Shown here: positions 52,084 through 61,143 of the stretch, in pieces | Position numbering within the stretch: the first letter of the stretch is position 1 | Layout: each line of letters begins with the position of its first letter | NCBI RefSeq assembly: GCF_000014965.1 | Contig: NC_008554.1 | Span: 1,352,001-1,416,000 of the forward strand | DNA from: Syntrophobacter fumaroxidans MPOB | Lineage (GTDB): Bacteria > Desulfobacterota > Syntrophobacteria > Syntrophobacterales > Syntrophobacteraceae | Length of the DNA stretch: 64,000 nucleotides | Direction: 5' to 3' | Notes under the pieces: model-generated | The model's database searches: none | What the model saw: only the letters and a program-made list of their open reading frames with translations | Told to the model about the DNA's origin: nothing | Made by a program: the position numbers and the translations under genes

Positions 52084-52533
52084 TCATTCATCAGAGGAAA
52101 ACCTGAGCAGTGAGAAACCCCTTTCCTTTTCCCGTCGCCCTTCGATCCCGGCGATCTCGAGCAAGACGACTTCCCCCACCAGCCAGACCTTGACGCCGGC
52201 GCGGGCGCAACCGACGGCAACCTTGTCTTCCCTGCCGGCGGCGGCATGCAGGTGCAGCACCGGGACTCCCGCATCATCGGGGAAAAGGGTCCCCACGGCC
52301 AGCACTTCATGGACTCCCCGCAGAGTGTGCAGCATCGGGACGATCCCCTGTTCCATATTCTCCCGGGGCCCAACCACCAGGCGACTGCCGTCGGCTCCGC
52401 CCCCCACGTAGAAGACGAGTCCCCGCTGTATACCGTGTTCCTCGGCGAATTGCTCCACTATGTCGGGCAACTGATCCCCTTCTTCCAGGCGCAACACGAA
52501 GATGCGCCCCATTTCCCCAACACCGTACTGCAT
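52084..52533 (-). CDS. PPC/DUF296-domain protein
   Basis: 149 residues; ATG 52533, behind GGAGG, is the clear start. The PPC (DUF296) domain is evident: RIFVLRLEEGDQLPDIVEQFAEEHGI, then GLVFYVGGGADGSRLVVGP, VLAVGTLFPDDAGVPVLHLHAAAGRED and VGEVVLLEIAGIEGRRE. Bacterial PPC proteins form trimers and have a His cluster (HTLRGVH, LHLH) that may bind zinc. In plants the domain is attached to AT-hooks. There is no DNA-binding part here, so its role is unknown. It is convergent with the collagen-like gene. Confidence 0.9.
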   Translation of the reverse strand: MQYGVGEMGRIFVLRLEEGDQLPDIVEQFAEEHGIQRGLVFYVGGGADGSRLVVGPRENMEQGIVPMLHTLRGVHEVLAVGTLFPDDAGVPVLHLHAAAGREDKVAVGCARAGVKVWLVGEVVLLEIAGIEGRREKERGFSLLRFSSDE

Positions 52534-52933
52534 GCGTTTCCTCCACTCTCCACAGTCATCCCGATTGGTTCCGCGCGATCCCCACCCCATGCACGGATTC
52601 CTCGCGGCGGTCGCACGAACCGAGCGAATCCCCTGAAACGGCCCCGGTTCCGGCAACTCAATACGCAGGCCCCGAAGACTTTCCGGCAAAGCAAAACCAG
52701 TCCCTTTCGAACCGACACTCGCGTGGTCCGGGCGATTCTACCCCGCGAGAGGACGTCACCTCAAAACAAACTTGCCGCCGGAGCATGTTTATTCAACGGT
52801 CTGTTGAAAAAAATCTTTTCACGGGAGAATCCGGGTATATATTGATTGTCTGCAACAGGAAGGGCGAAGGCGGCAGCGATTGGCGTCCGCTTCGCGGAAA
52901 ACCATATCGCGCGTTCCGTGATTCGAGGCATGG

Positions 52934-53431
52934 ATGGATCAACCGAAACCATACAGAGAACTCCCCACCAGGCTCAGTCATGGCTGTTTCGGGTGCGGCT
53001 CCGAGAATCCCCACGGCCTGAGGATGATATTCCATACCGATGAGAAGTCGGTGTTTTCGGAAATCGTCATTCCCGATCACATGGTCGGATGGAAGAATTT
53101 CGCGCATGGAGGAATCCTGTCCACCATTCTCGACGAAATCATGGGCTGGTCGGCCATCTACCTGACGAAGAATCTGGTCCTGACAAAGTCCATCGCCGTT
53201 GACTTCCTGAGGCCGGTTCCCGTGGGCACGACACTCAGGGCGGAAGGCAGGATATCGAAGGTCAGGAGCGATCGCGAAGTCGCGATGGAGGGATTCCTCC
53301 TCAATTCAAACGGGATCGTCCACGCTCGGGGGAAAGGTGTTTTTGCGCTTTTCAAAATCGACGCGGCCATGAAATTCGGCATCGCCGATGAGAAAGAGCT
53401 TCGCGAACTGGAACGCGTATTCAACCTGTGA
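52934..53431 (+). CDS. Hotdog-fold thioesterase (PaaI-like)
   Basis: 165 residues. The hotdog pattern is FAHGGILSTILDEIMGWSAIYLT (HGG loop with Asp/Glu), then LTKSIAVDFLRPVPVGTTLRAEGRI and VAMEGFLLNSNGIVHARGKGVFALF. An N-terminal CFGCG motif (HGCFGCGSENPHGLRM) is common in this subgroup. It should hydrolyse acyl-CoA thioesters. It stands alone; upstream DNA 52534-52933 is noncoding. Substrate unknown. Confidence 0.9.
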   Translation: MDQPKPYRELPTRLSHGCFGCGSENPHGLRMIFHTDEKSVFSEIVIPDHMVGWKNFAHGGILSTILDEIMGWSAIYLTKNLVLTKSIAVDFLRPVPVGTTLRAEGRISKVRSDREVAMEGFLLNSNGIVHARGKGVFALFKIDAAMKFGIADEKELRELERVFNL

Positions 53432-53827
53432 CGGTCTTTCCGACGGCAATCCTGTTTGCGGCATCGGGGGTCGGTCCTCGTCTTTGCAGGAACGGGTGCA
53501 ATCCTGATCCGGCTTTGTTCGGCCGTTGCGAAGAACCTTTCTGGGGTCTAACGGCCCAATGCACGGACAGGCTTTTCCTTTTTGGGACAGCATGTTGATC
53601 TGGCGCTTGTTTCCGGCCCGTTTCGCACTGAAGCAACCAACATCATTCCGGCGATGAGCCTCGACGAGGACACTGTCCCGGGGAGGCGAATCGCGGGCTC
53701 ATTTTTCAGGCATTCTCTCATTCCTTCTCGGTTTCATATCGCGAGGCGCCCGCGGCGACGCGTGCTTCCCGCGCGGGAGGCAGCCCCGCGGAGCGTGGTT
53801 GTCGTATTGAATCACAGGGAGGTTGTT

Positions 53828-54472
53828 ATGAGACTCAACCATGGCGAACGTCTTTCGCTTGAAATTGGAAGCCGCATGGAAATCGAGCTCGGTTCCGGTT
53901 CCTCGCGCCTGAGCAGCCGACTCGTCGGGATTGACCCGGGCGCCTTTCTTATCGCTCGTCTTCCTGAATTCGACGGGTTCGAGGACCAACTGCTCCCCGG
54001 CACCGCGATCAGGGTGAGCTTCGAGTATTCCGGAAACCTTTACGGCTTTGCATCCTCCATCATCGATTTCCACTCTCGTTCCCTGCCGCTGCTGATCCTC
54101 ACCTACCCGCAAGCCGTGGACCGACATGAATTGAGGGCCCACCCACGGATCGACTGCCTGTTTCCGGCCACGGCGCGAGTGGATGCGACCGTCTTTCAGG
54201 GCAATGTGACGGATATCAGCAAGGGAGGATGCCGTTTCGTTTCCCGGGGGATGAGCGAGGAAGACCTTCGCAGACTGCCCATGGAAAAGCACCTGCTCAT
54301 GCAGATCCTGTTGCCCGGAGACACACACCCCCAGGAGCTGAAGGGCCAGGTGAGAAGCGTTCGCCATGACGGCAGGAATGCCATTCTGGGCCTGCAATTC
54401 CAGGACCCCGATCCGGAATTGCTGGAAAAGCTGAGTGATTTTGTCGATGCGTCCGTCTTCCTTTTGAAATAG
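53828..54472 (+). CDS. YcgR-like PilZ domain protein (c-di-GMP effector)
   Basis: 214 residues. ATG 53828 is set by AGGGAGG 6 bases upstream; the frame runs 246 bp further up, but without a sensible start. The N-terminal half is YcgR_N-like (LEIGSRMEIELG, GFEDQLLPGTAIRVSFEYSGNLYGF). The C-terminal PilZ domain contains RHELRAHPRIDC, providing the Arg switch, and VTDISKGGCRF, the D/N-x-S-x-x-G motif. Both c-di-GMP contacts are intact. It probably acts on flagellar or surface functions (family knowledge). It is followed after 7 bp by the Cys-rich gene. Confidence 0.92.
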   Translation: MRLNHGERLSLEIGSRMEIELGSGSSRLSSRLVGIDPGAFLIARLPEFDGFEDQLLPGTAIRVSFEYSGNLYGFASSIIDFHSRSLPLLILTYPQAVDRHELRAHPRIDCLFPATARVDATVFQGNVTDISKGGCRFVSRGMSEEDLRRLPMEKHLLMQILLPGDTHPQELKGQVRSVRHDGRNAILGLQFQDPDPELLEKLSDFVDASVFLLK

Positions 54473-54479
54473 CCGCCCC

Positions 54480-55085
54480 ATGGAATACAGATTCAATCGC
54501 GACTGCTGGGTGGAGTCCTCTTTCGACGGGTTCCTTCTTGAGCACTACGCGCATCCTCCGGGTGAAACCGTTCGCGGCTCGCACCACCCTCAGCCCGTGG
54601 CCTCAAGGATCGACACGGCACAACGGTTTTTCGCCGACCGGGGGGAATCGATCCGGGCATGGCCTTCTATTGCGGCACTATTGCAGCGGTTTCGAGACTG
54701 TTCGGACCATGCCCGCGCGATGATGAGACGTCTCGGAATTGCCGAGGCGTGCGCCAGGTGCGACCGCATCGAGCCTCACGGCAGCTGCTGCAGTGTCGGC
54801 CTGGAAGAAAAAATCGACACCATGATCCTGGTGGTCAACCTGCTCATTGGGGTCGAATTGCCGAAGACCGGGACAAGACCCGACAGTTGCTTCTTTCTGG
54901 GTCCCGAAGGATGCACCCTTTTCGCCCGCCATATGCTCTGCGTCGATTACCTGTGCCCGGACCTCGAAAAGAGTTTTCCCCCCACGCGCCTCCATGCGAT
55001 GCAAATCGCCGCGGGCGATGAGATCGAAGCCCTTTTTCGCCTCGGCGAGGGGATCAAGCGTGCATGCCGCATCGCCGGACGGTGA
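54480..55085 (+). CDS. Cys-rich protein, possible metal-cluster protein
   Basis: 201 residues, beginning 7 bp after the PilZ stop, so co-transcribed. Cys residues cluster in the second half: ACARCDRIEPHGSCCSVG, then DSCFFLGPEGCTLFARHMLCVDYLCP. The order CxxC...CC...C...C...C...C is similar to YkgJ-type (CxxCxxxCC) zinc/iron-cluster proteins, but the match is loose. There is no signal peptide. The link to c-di-GMP signalling by operon is noteworthy but untested. The N-terminus (MEYRFNRDCWVESSFDGFLLEHY) looks globular. Confidence 0.7.
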   Translation: MEYRFNRDCWVESSFDGFLLEHYAHPPGETVRGSHHPQPVASRIDTAQRFFADRGESIRAWPSIAALLQRFRDCSDHARAMMRRLGIAEACARCDRIEPHGSCCSVGLEEKIDTMILVVNLLIGVELPKTGTRPDSCFFLGPEGCTLFARHMLCVDYLCPDLEKSFPPTRLHAMQIAAGDEIEALFRLGEGIKRACRIAGR

Positions 55086-55105
55086 GAACGCGAGGCAGCA
55101 AACCG

Positions 55106-55372
55106 TCAATGATTCTTGCGGCGATAGTAATCCGCCAGCTTCTTGCCGCCGACTCCTTTTCCTCTCAGGAATTCGATGAACAGCTTGAAGGCATCCTCCA
55201 TGGTGCCGAACTTCTCGAGCAGCTCATCCTCGCCCATTCGGGCCGCTTCCTTTCGGACAAAGGACTCCACGGCATTTTCCATGGAGAAACGTATGAAGTC
55301 GTCCGTTATCCCTTTGCAGAAAAAATGCTTCATCTCCTCTTCGAGTTCCAGGAGAAGCTCTTCCTTGCTCAT
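55106..55372 (-). CDS. Small helical protein, unknown function
   Basis: 88 residues, strongly helical and charged (MSKEELLLELEEEMKHFFCKGITDDFIRFSMENAVESFVRKEAARMGEDE split across two helices, then AFKLFIEFLRGKGVGGKKLADYYRRKNH). No signal peptide. The stop faces the Cys-rich gene 20 bp away, so the genes are convergent. I do not recognise the family. It could be a small DNA- or RNA-binding or adaptor protein; nothing further can be said. Confidence 0.65.
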   Translation of the reverse strand: MSKEELLLELEEEMKHFFCKGITDDFIRFSMENAVESFVRKEAARMGEDELLEKFGTMEDAFKLFIEFLRGKGVGGKKLADYYRRKNH

Positions 55373-55698
55373 CTTTTACTCCCCGCCATTCATCCTCATC
55401 CACGGATCGGCCGGCCTTTGGGCATCGCCCGAGGGACCAGCCGCCGAAAACCATCCTCCCCCGGAGATGCACCAAGCCCCTTCGGCCTCCGCGCCTCTCC
55501 AGCCGCCTCACCCATGCCGAAACAATGCGTCGCCCCACGCCTGCAAACGCCCATGAGAAGGTACTTACCCTCTCGCGGGGGAAAAATCCAGTCAATGCAT
55601 TCACCCTGGACGGATCTCAGTCGATCTTTCGGCGCACGGAAATGAATCGAACCGTGGGAGCAGCCGTTTTGTGGAATCTTCGACCGCCCGGCAAGCAA

Positions 55699-56805
55699 CT
55701 AAGGGGCTCCTTCGTAGAAGAAGTCGTCATGGAGGGCCAGCGTAATGTACCTTTCCGCGAACACATGGAGAACGACCTCAGGCCGTTCGGCCAGAATCCT
55801 GTCGTAGTTGAAGGGAACAAACGGGGCCGCTCCCACCACTTTCTGGAAGTGGGGATAGAAATAACGGTAGAGACCGTCCCCGAAAGAATCATGCCTGAAG
55901 AACAGCTTGGCCAGTTTTCTCCCGCCCGTATCGGGTTGAATCTCGAACGCGGTACTCAGGTCCTCATCGATGAGATCATCCATGAGCAGCATTTGCGCCA
56001 GGTCGCCGCCCGGAGAAGTCCTGCGCACCGAGACCTTTTCGTTCTCGATCGATATGGGGCGGACGCCCGGGAAAACCCTCGACAGTTCTTCGATAATCTC
56101 GCGGTAGCCGGTATAGGCGCCGAAATCGTTCCAGTGAGAATCCGTCTTGTAGTAAATCGGATGAAGTTTTTTTGCGTTGAGCAGCGCCCTTCTCAAATCC
56201 ATGACCTTGACCCGCGAGTGATTGCGCATGTATTCCGAAAATTGTTCGAGCCGCGTCGGATTGCCGTTCCTTACAATGCTTTCGGGCAGGAATTCCCCGT
56301 AGATCGTGTTCTTGTTCGGCACAATCACCACGATATAGAAGATACCGTTTCTTGAAAACAGCTCATGGTTCCACTCAATGCGTTCACGCAAAGCGTCGAG
56401 CTCGGTCTCGGAGAGCGGGATCAAGCCGCAGTGGTCATTGAAAGTGAACCCGTCCGGGAAGACCTCCGAGCGGTAGAACAGCCAGGAATCCCTGCCCATC
56501 ACGACACTGGGCACCGGAGAAACTCCGAGCAGGTTCACCCTGAGAATGTTGTTGAGCCGGATGAGGCTGCATCGAAAGCCGAGATGGTCGCCGATAAAGG
56601 ATTCGCAGTCTTTGGGAAAACGCCTCAGGGCGGAGAGTTCCGCCTTCAATTCGGGCTCTTTCGCCAATTCGCGGTTCTCGGAATACTCATATTCCTTGAA
56701 GATGCACAAGTTCATCTCCGCCATGGGAAACCACATGAGGATCAACAGGCAGACCAGAAGGATTTTCGTTGGGGTTCTCACCATACCTGACGTTTCCCGC
56801 CACAC
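55699..56805 (-). CDS. AlgJ/AlgX-like O-acetyltransferase partner (DHHW/SGNH-like)
   Basis: 368 residues from GTG 56805 (CGGAG 6 bases upstream); ATG 56784 is the alternative. One N-terminal membrane anchor (TKILLVCLLILMWFPMAEMNL) leads to an exported domain. The motif KTDSHWNDFGAY is the DHHW/TDSHW signature of AlgJ-type SGNH acetyltransferases. MGRDSWLFYRSE and IVVIVPNKNTIYGEFLP precede it. In alginate systems AlgI passes acetyl groups across the membrane and AlgJ/AlgX place them on the polymer. The gene is 38 bp downstream of the MBOAT gene, so the two form the acetylation module. No polymerase genes adjoin. Confidence 0.88.
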   Translation of the reverse strand: MWRETSGMVRTPTKILLVCLLILMWFPMAEMNLCIFKEYEYSENRELAKEPELKAELSALRRFPKDCESFIGDHLGFRCSLIRLNNILRVNLLGVSPVPSVVMGRDSWLFYRSEVFPDGFTFNDHCGLIPLSETELDALRERIEWNHELFSRNGIFYIVVIVPNKNTIYGEFLPESIVRNGNPTRLEQFSEYMRNHSRVKVMDLRRALLNAKKLHPIYYKTDSHWNDFGAYTGYREIIEELSRVFPGVRPISIENEKVSVRRTSPGGDLAQMLLMDDLIDEDLSTAFEIQPDTGGRKLAKLFFRHDSFGDGLYRYFYPHFQKVVGAAPFVPFNYDRILAERPEVVLHVFAERYITLALHDDFFYEGAP

Positions 56806-56842
56806 TAAGCGCTCCGGGGCTTAGCTTCACAACCTCCGGGTT

Positions 56843-58342
56843 TCAGAACTTGAAATAGATGAAGGGATTGTAGGTTCCACCCATCAACGCCATCGACGAG
56901 AGCATGAAAACAATCCCCAGGAAGACCACGTACGAGCACCGCCAACCCGGAATGGTCCCCCTGCCGGAGTTGACGACCGCAGGCAGAAGGTGTGAACCGC
57001 GGGCACGGATGGTCGACCAAACGGGCAAGGACACGAGCGATGCGGCAACCAGGGCGAGCAGCACCTCGCGGTTGAGGACCATGGCGACGGGGTATTTCCC
57101 AGGAACCGGCTCCGAAAACCCGAACATCGCCGCGATATAGGTCCCGGCCTGCGCGATTCCATCGGACCGGAAGAGCGCCCACCCGATCATCACCACACCC
57201 ATGGCATAAGCCTGTCGGAGCGGTCGCCAGGCGGCCTCAACCATTCGTCCGAAGGCCGTTCGTTCCGCGATCAGAAACAACCCGTGCCAAACGCCCCAGA
57301 TCACGAACGTCCAGTTCGCGCCGTGCCATAATCCGCAGAGCAGGAACACCACGAGCAGATTGAAGTATTCCCTGCGCGCTCCATGCCGGTTGCCCCCCAT
57401 GGGAACGTACAGGTAGTCTCTGAACCATTGCGACAGAGTGATGTGCCACCTGCGCCAGAAATCGCGGACGGACTGCGAAAAATACGGGTAATTGAAGTTC
57501 TCCGGGAATTCGAATCCGAACATCTTTCCCAGTCCGATGGCCATATCGGTATAGCCGGAAAAATCCAGGTATATCTGAAAAGTGTAGCAGAGCAGCCCGA
57601 ACCAGGCCAGGCCGGCGGAAAGCTCAGCCTGGGGGAGGGAGAAGACCGTGTCGGCCGCGAGCGCCAAAGGATTTGCGATGAGCACTTTCTTTCCCAGCCC
57701 GACAATAAACCGTTCAACCCCCCGGGCGATCTGCTCGAAAGTCATAACCCGTGCGACCAACTGCGCCGCCGCATCCCTGAACCGGAAAATCGGCCCGGCC
57801 AGGATCTTGGGGAAAAATGACAAATACAAGGCGAAATTCCAGAAGCTCCGGCCGGTTTCGATCTTTCGGGCGTAGACGTCGCACAGGCAGGAAATGGCAT
57901 GGAAGGTGAAAAACGATATGCCGACCGGTACCTGCATCTTGTCCGGATGCACCGGACCGACGGACATCAGTGCGAACACGGGGCTCATGCTTTCCAGGAG
58001 AAAATGGGTGTACTTGTAGAAGCACAGCAAAGCGAGGTTCAGCGCGATCCCCGCCACGAAGACCGCCTTGCGGGCCCGCGCACGGACCCCTCTTGTCGCC
58101 CCGGCCTGCCCTTGCTCCCACCCCGGCTCGCCGTCATCAAGCCGTCGCAGCCAGACGGCGCAGGCATGATTGAACAGGCAGGAAAACAACAGCACGAATA
58201 CGTAGCCCTGCTCGCCCCAGGCATAGAAGAAGAAGCTGGCCGCCAGAAGCCAGGCGTTGCGCCACGAAGGTCTGAGCAGCAGGCTGACGGTCAGCACGAC
58301 CGGAAGAAAGAAAAACAGGAAAATCAAGGAGCTGAAAACCAT
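56843..58342 (-). CDS. MBOAT acyltransferase, AlgI-like
   Basis: 499 residues; the ATG at 58342 has GGAAGAGG 5 bases upstream. The MBOAT pattern is clear: FSSLIFLFFFLPVVL at the start, then QVPVGISFFTFHAISCLCDVY, FPKILAGPIFRF, YFSQSVRDFWRRWHITLSQWFRDY and the catalytic His in LLCGLWHGANWTFVIWG. About ten membrane helices. It moves acetyl groups to an exported polysaccharide with its AlgJ-like partner. The target polymer is unknown. The frame is open past 58342, but that sequence is repeat-like and not expected in the protein. Confidence 0.93.
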   Translation of the reverse strand: MVFSSLIFLFFFLPVVLTVSLLLRPSWRNAWLLAASFFFYAWGEQGYVFVLLFSCLFNHACAVWLRRLDDGEPGWEQGQAGATRGVRARARKAVFVAGIALNLALLCFYKYTHFLLESMSPVFALMSVGPVHPDKMQVPVGISFFTFHAISCLCDVYARKIETGRSFWNFALYLSFFPKILAGPIFRFRDAAAQLVARVMTFEQIARGVERFIVGLGKKVLIANPLALAADTVFSLPQAELSAGLAWFGLLCYTFQIYLDFSGYTDMAIGLGKMFGFEFPENFNYPYFSQSVRDFWRRWHITLSQWFRDYLYVPMGGNRHGARREYFNLLVVFLLCGLWHGANWTFVIWGVWHGLFLIAERTAFGRMVEAAWRPLRQAYAMGVVMIGWALFRSDGIAQAGTYIAAMFGFSEPVPGKYPVAMVLNREVLLALVAASLVSLPVWSTIRARGSHLLPAVVNSGRGTIPGWRCSYVVFLGIVFMLSSMALMGGTYNPFIYFKF

Positions 58343-58705
58343 GAGAGCCTCTTCCGCGACTTCCGCCCCGATGCCCGAAAAACCCGCGCAAAAGCGGGAC
58401 CCCCGTTCAAAGCCGCGCGATGGGCAGAATAGTGCAAAAACAAGCTTCAATCAAGTCGGGAAGCACGTTTCAGTCGGGAAGCACGTTTCGCTCCTTTTCG
58501 GAAAAGCTCGTCTGTCTTCGAATCGCTTGACGCGGACGGCTCGATTTGCGTTCTTTTCACGCACGCATGCATCTTCCTTCAGCAATCCGGCGGGAGGCGC
58601 GCGGAAAACAACGGAGGCACGAAGCGGCAGGCGGGATGCGTTGCGCACGTCGTATCCCCGGCCTCCCGAGGCCGGGGATACGACGGAGACATTATCGGGG
58701 CGTGA
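58343..58705. other. Intergenic region with tandem repeat and long palindrome
   Basis: No gene. An 18-bp tandem duplication (AGTCGGGAAGCACGTTTC, 58454-58489) and a long palindrome at 58648-58685 are seen. Confidence 0.7.
58648..58685. repeat. Perfect long palindrome
   Basis: An 18-bp perfect stem, CGTCGTATCCCCGGCCTC and its complement, with a 2-base CC loop. No T-run follows on either strand, so it is not a standard terminator. It lies 20 bp after the CoA-transferase B stop. Confidence 0.85.
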
Positions 58706-59488
58706 CTATTTGAGCTTTCTCGCCAGGAAGAATCCGTCCGGATCGCACTCTTCCCTCAGGAGGCGAAGATCCTTCTCCGTGGGCTGCGCCATTTCCTTCA
58801 GGTCCGAGGAAACCAGGAGATCGAAGCTGACTTTCTTCTTGATGTCGTCGGCCGTTCTACCCGGAGCAACCTCGAGCAGCATCATTCTGCGCGTGCCTTC
58901 ATCGAATCCGAACAAGGCTTCATTGGTGATGACGCGATAGGGACCCGAGCCCATGACGCCGGCTTTCTCCCTGTAGTTCTCGGCCCCGTCTCCGAAGCCG
59001 ATGCTGGTGACGAAATCGAGCTGGTTTACGAATCTTCTCGGCTCGAGTGCCATGATGATGATCGACTTCTCACAGTTGGCGGCCATGGCGCCCGCTCCCC
59101 CACTCCCCGGGAACCTGGTCTGTGCCTTGGTGTAGGTGCCGCCCTCGAAAGTCGAATTGACATTTCCATACATGTCGATCTGCGCGCCGCCGATGAATGC
59201 GAAATCGGCGTGCCCTCTCTGAGTCAGCTCGAACACCGAGCTCAACCCCTTCAGATAGCATGCCTTTCGGCATGCACGCGTGTCGCCCACCGAGAGCGGC
59301 ATGCCCATCTCCAGGACCGGCGTCAGCGGTCCCGCCTCGAATATGATCCCCAGACCCGGCGCATGGGTAAGCTGCGCGTGAATGGACGCGATGATGGGCA
59401 GACCCGTCCCCACGAACACGATCGTATTGTCTTCAAGCACTCTCGAACCGGTGTATGCAATCATTTCAAACGGCGTATATTCGGCCAT
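58706..59488 (-). CDS. gctB: CoA-transferase, beta subunit (glutaconate CoA-transferase type)
   Basis: 260 residues, ATG 59488 behind AAGGAGG. Family I CoA-transferase beta subunit: VGTGLPIIASIHAQLTHAPGL, then GIIFEAGPLTPVLEM with the catalytic Glu in FEAG, DFAFIGGAQIDMYGNVNST and GSGGAGAMAANCEKSI. It exchanges CoA between acyl-CoA and a free acid through a glutamyl-CoA intermediate. Related pairs act in glutamate or aromatic/steroid-ring pathways, so the true acid is uncertain. It follows the alpha subunit by 36 bp. The alpha subunit gene has a frameshift, which would leave this subunit without its partner. Confidence 0.9.
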   Translation of the reverse strand: MAEYTPFEMIAYTGSRVLEDNTIVFVGTGLPIIASIHAQLTHAPGLGIIFEAGPLTPVLEMGMPLSVGDTRACRKACYLKGLSSVFELTQRGHADFAFIGGAQIDMYGNVNSTFEGGTYTKAQTRFPGSGGAGAMAANCEKSIIIMALEPRRFVNQLDFVTSIGFGDGAENYREKAGVMGSGPYRVITNEALFGFDEGTRRMMLLEVAPGRTADDIKKKVSFDLLVSSDLKEMAQPTEKDLRLLREECDPDGFFLARKLK

Positions 59489-59524
59489 GGTCTAAACCTC
59501 CTTATGGATTCGGCACTTGAACGG

Positions 59525-60603
59525 CTAGGAGAGGATGATCGGCTGTCCGCCATCAAGATCTTTTATCTTCTTGAAGGTCTTGTAGGGCAGCTTGGCGAGG
59601 AAATCGTCGTAGGTCTCGCATCCGAAAACGTATTCGTCGTAGTATTTCTTCAACGCGTCTTTCTTTCCGGATTTCCTGAATTCGTCGGAGGCGCTTCGGA
59701 ACATCAGGATGTGCTCCATGTCGAACCCCAGTAGAATCCGTAGCACGCCCCGGGAAAGCTCGCGAAACGCTGCTCGATAACGGCGTCCACCGCGGTGTAG
59801 GGTATTTCCGTCAGGTTCGGATAGGTCCTGATGTTTTCGTTGGAGATGAGTTGCTCGCAGGTCACCAGGGTATGGGCGGCGGCCATGGCGATCTCGGGGC
59901 AGGTGCAGTGCGCGCCGAAGATGCGGCAGTTTCCGTGCATATCCGCAGCGGTTACGTTGAGCAGCCCGACATCCGGATAGCACGCGGGAACCAGGTAGCA
60001 GTTCTTTCCCGAAAAGGGGCTCTCAACCATCATCCCACGGTTCACGAGCTCCATATCGGCGCCGCCGTGATCCCTCACCGGGAGGAATTCCAGCCCCATC
60101 GCCGCCGCTTTGAATCTCGCGGACATGCCGTAGTTGGTGTAGTCGTCGATGCGGATCATCCCGTTGGCGCACAGATGCCGAAAGAGCGGCGCGATGCCGA
60201 TCACTTCATAACCCCACCACGCCAGCTCCACCCGCTTGATGGACAGATGATCGGGGTACAGAAGCATCGCTCCGGCCAACAGCTCGGGGCAGATCGAATT
60301 GGACTGAAAAGAGAGTGTCAGATCCTTTGCCCCATGCCTGATGATTTCATGGATGAAAGCAACCGGCGGACGAGTGTTAACGAATCCACCGATGGCTATG
60401 TTGATCCCGTCCTTGACGTATTTGTTGACGGCATCCTTGATGGTGGTTCTTTTGTCGCTCAACGCCTTCGACTTATGAACCATGACCTTCCTCGCCTGCT
60501 CGGGCGAGGGTCCCCACCAGGAGAAGGGTTCCTGTCCCACCTTCAATGATGTTTCATCCAGGCTTGTGATTTTCCCAATGAAGGAGCTTGCATTGTTTTT
60601 CAT
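59525..60603 (-). pseudogene. gctA: CoA-transferase, alpha subunit, broken by a one-base frameshift
   Basis: ATG 60603 lies behind GGAGG. The intact frame runs through NIAIGGFVNTRPPVAFIHEIIRHGAKDLTLSFQ, VELAWWGYEVIGIA, MELVNRGMMVESPFSGKNC and ACYGFYWG. After a G-run of four (59726-59729) it hits a stop 7 codons later. One added base restores a family-typical continuation, FDMEHILMFRSASDEFRKSGKKDALKKYYDEYVFGCETYDDFL split over about 45 residues, to 59525. The full protein would be about 359 residues, the normal size. Either the gene is truly inactivated, the run slips during expression, or the sequence has an error. Confidence 0.85.
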
Positions 60604-61143
60604 TCCCGACCTCCGGCTTCAAGTTGAATACGCACTGTCTCTCGCTTCTCCACTTTTCCCCAAAAGAGCATTCGAGTTCTAAGGAAACTGATATGAGCTT
60701 TATTTCACAATGGCCTGTATACAAGAATGGCTCAAAACGGTCAAGTCACAAGTTCGTCCGGTCCCCCCTCCCTGAGCCATGCGCCGCCTCCCTGTTTGAA
60801 TATTTTGAATGTGATTTCAAGATGTTTTGCCACAGGCAGCCTTTCGTGTCCTCCATCGGCAAATCCATCGTCCATGCCGCTCAAACGGTGACGCTCCGGC
60901 TGAATTGCCCGTCCCCTCTTGCCATGGAAGATCAACCGTGACCGATGCATGCCGGCAATGAACGGAGGCCCGTTTTAAAGTCCGCTCGAGAATCAGCCGA
61001 AATCCCTCATGGAGGTTTCCCATCAACCTCGAGTGAAAATCGGGAGCGGTCGGAAGCTTTTCGAACGCACCCGCCGGGCATTCTTCCCAAGTGCGCAACG
61101 CGGGGCGGAACCCCTGCGTTCACCCAGGTGCGCTATCCGGAAA
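60604..61143. other. Intergenic region, no gene recognised
   Basis: It lies between the CoA-transferase operon start and the sensor-like gene. Some AT-rich stretches (60640-60720, 60790-60830) probably include divergent promoters. A frame continuing upstream of 61144 looks noncoding. Confidence 0.5.
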
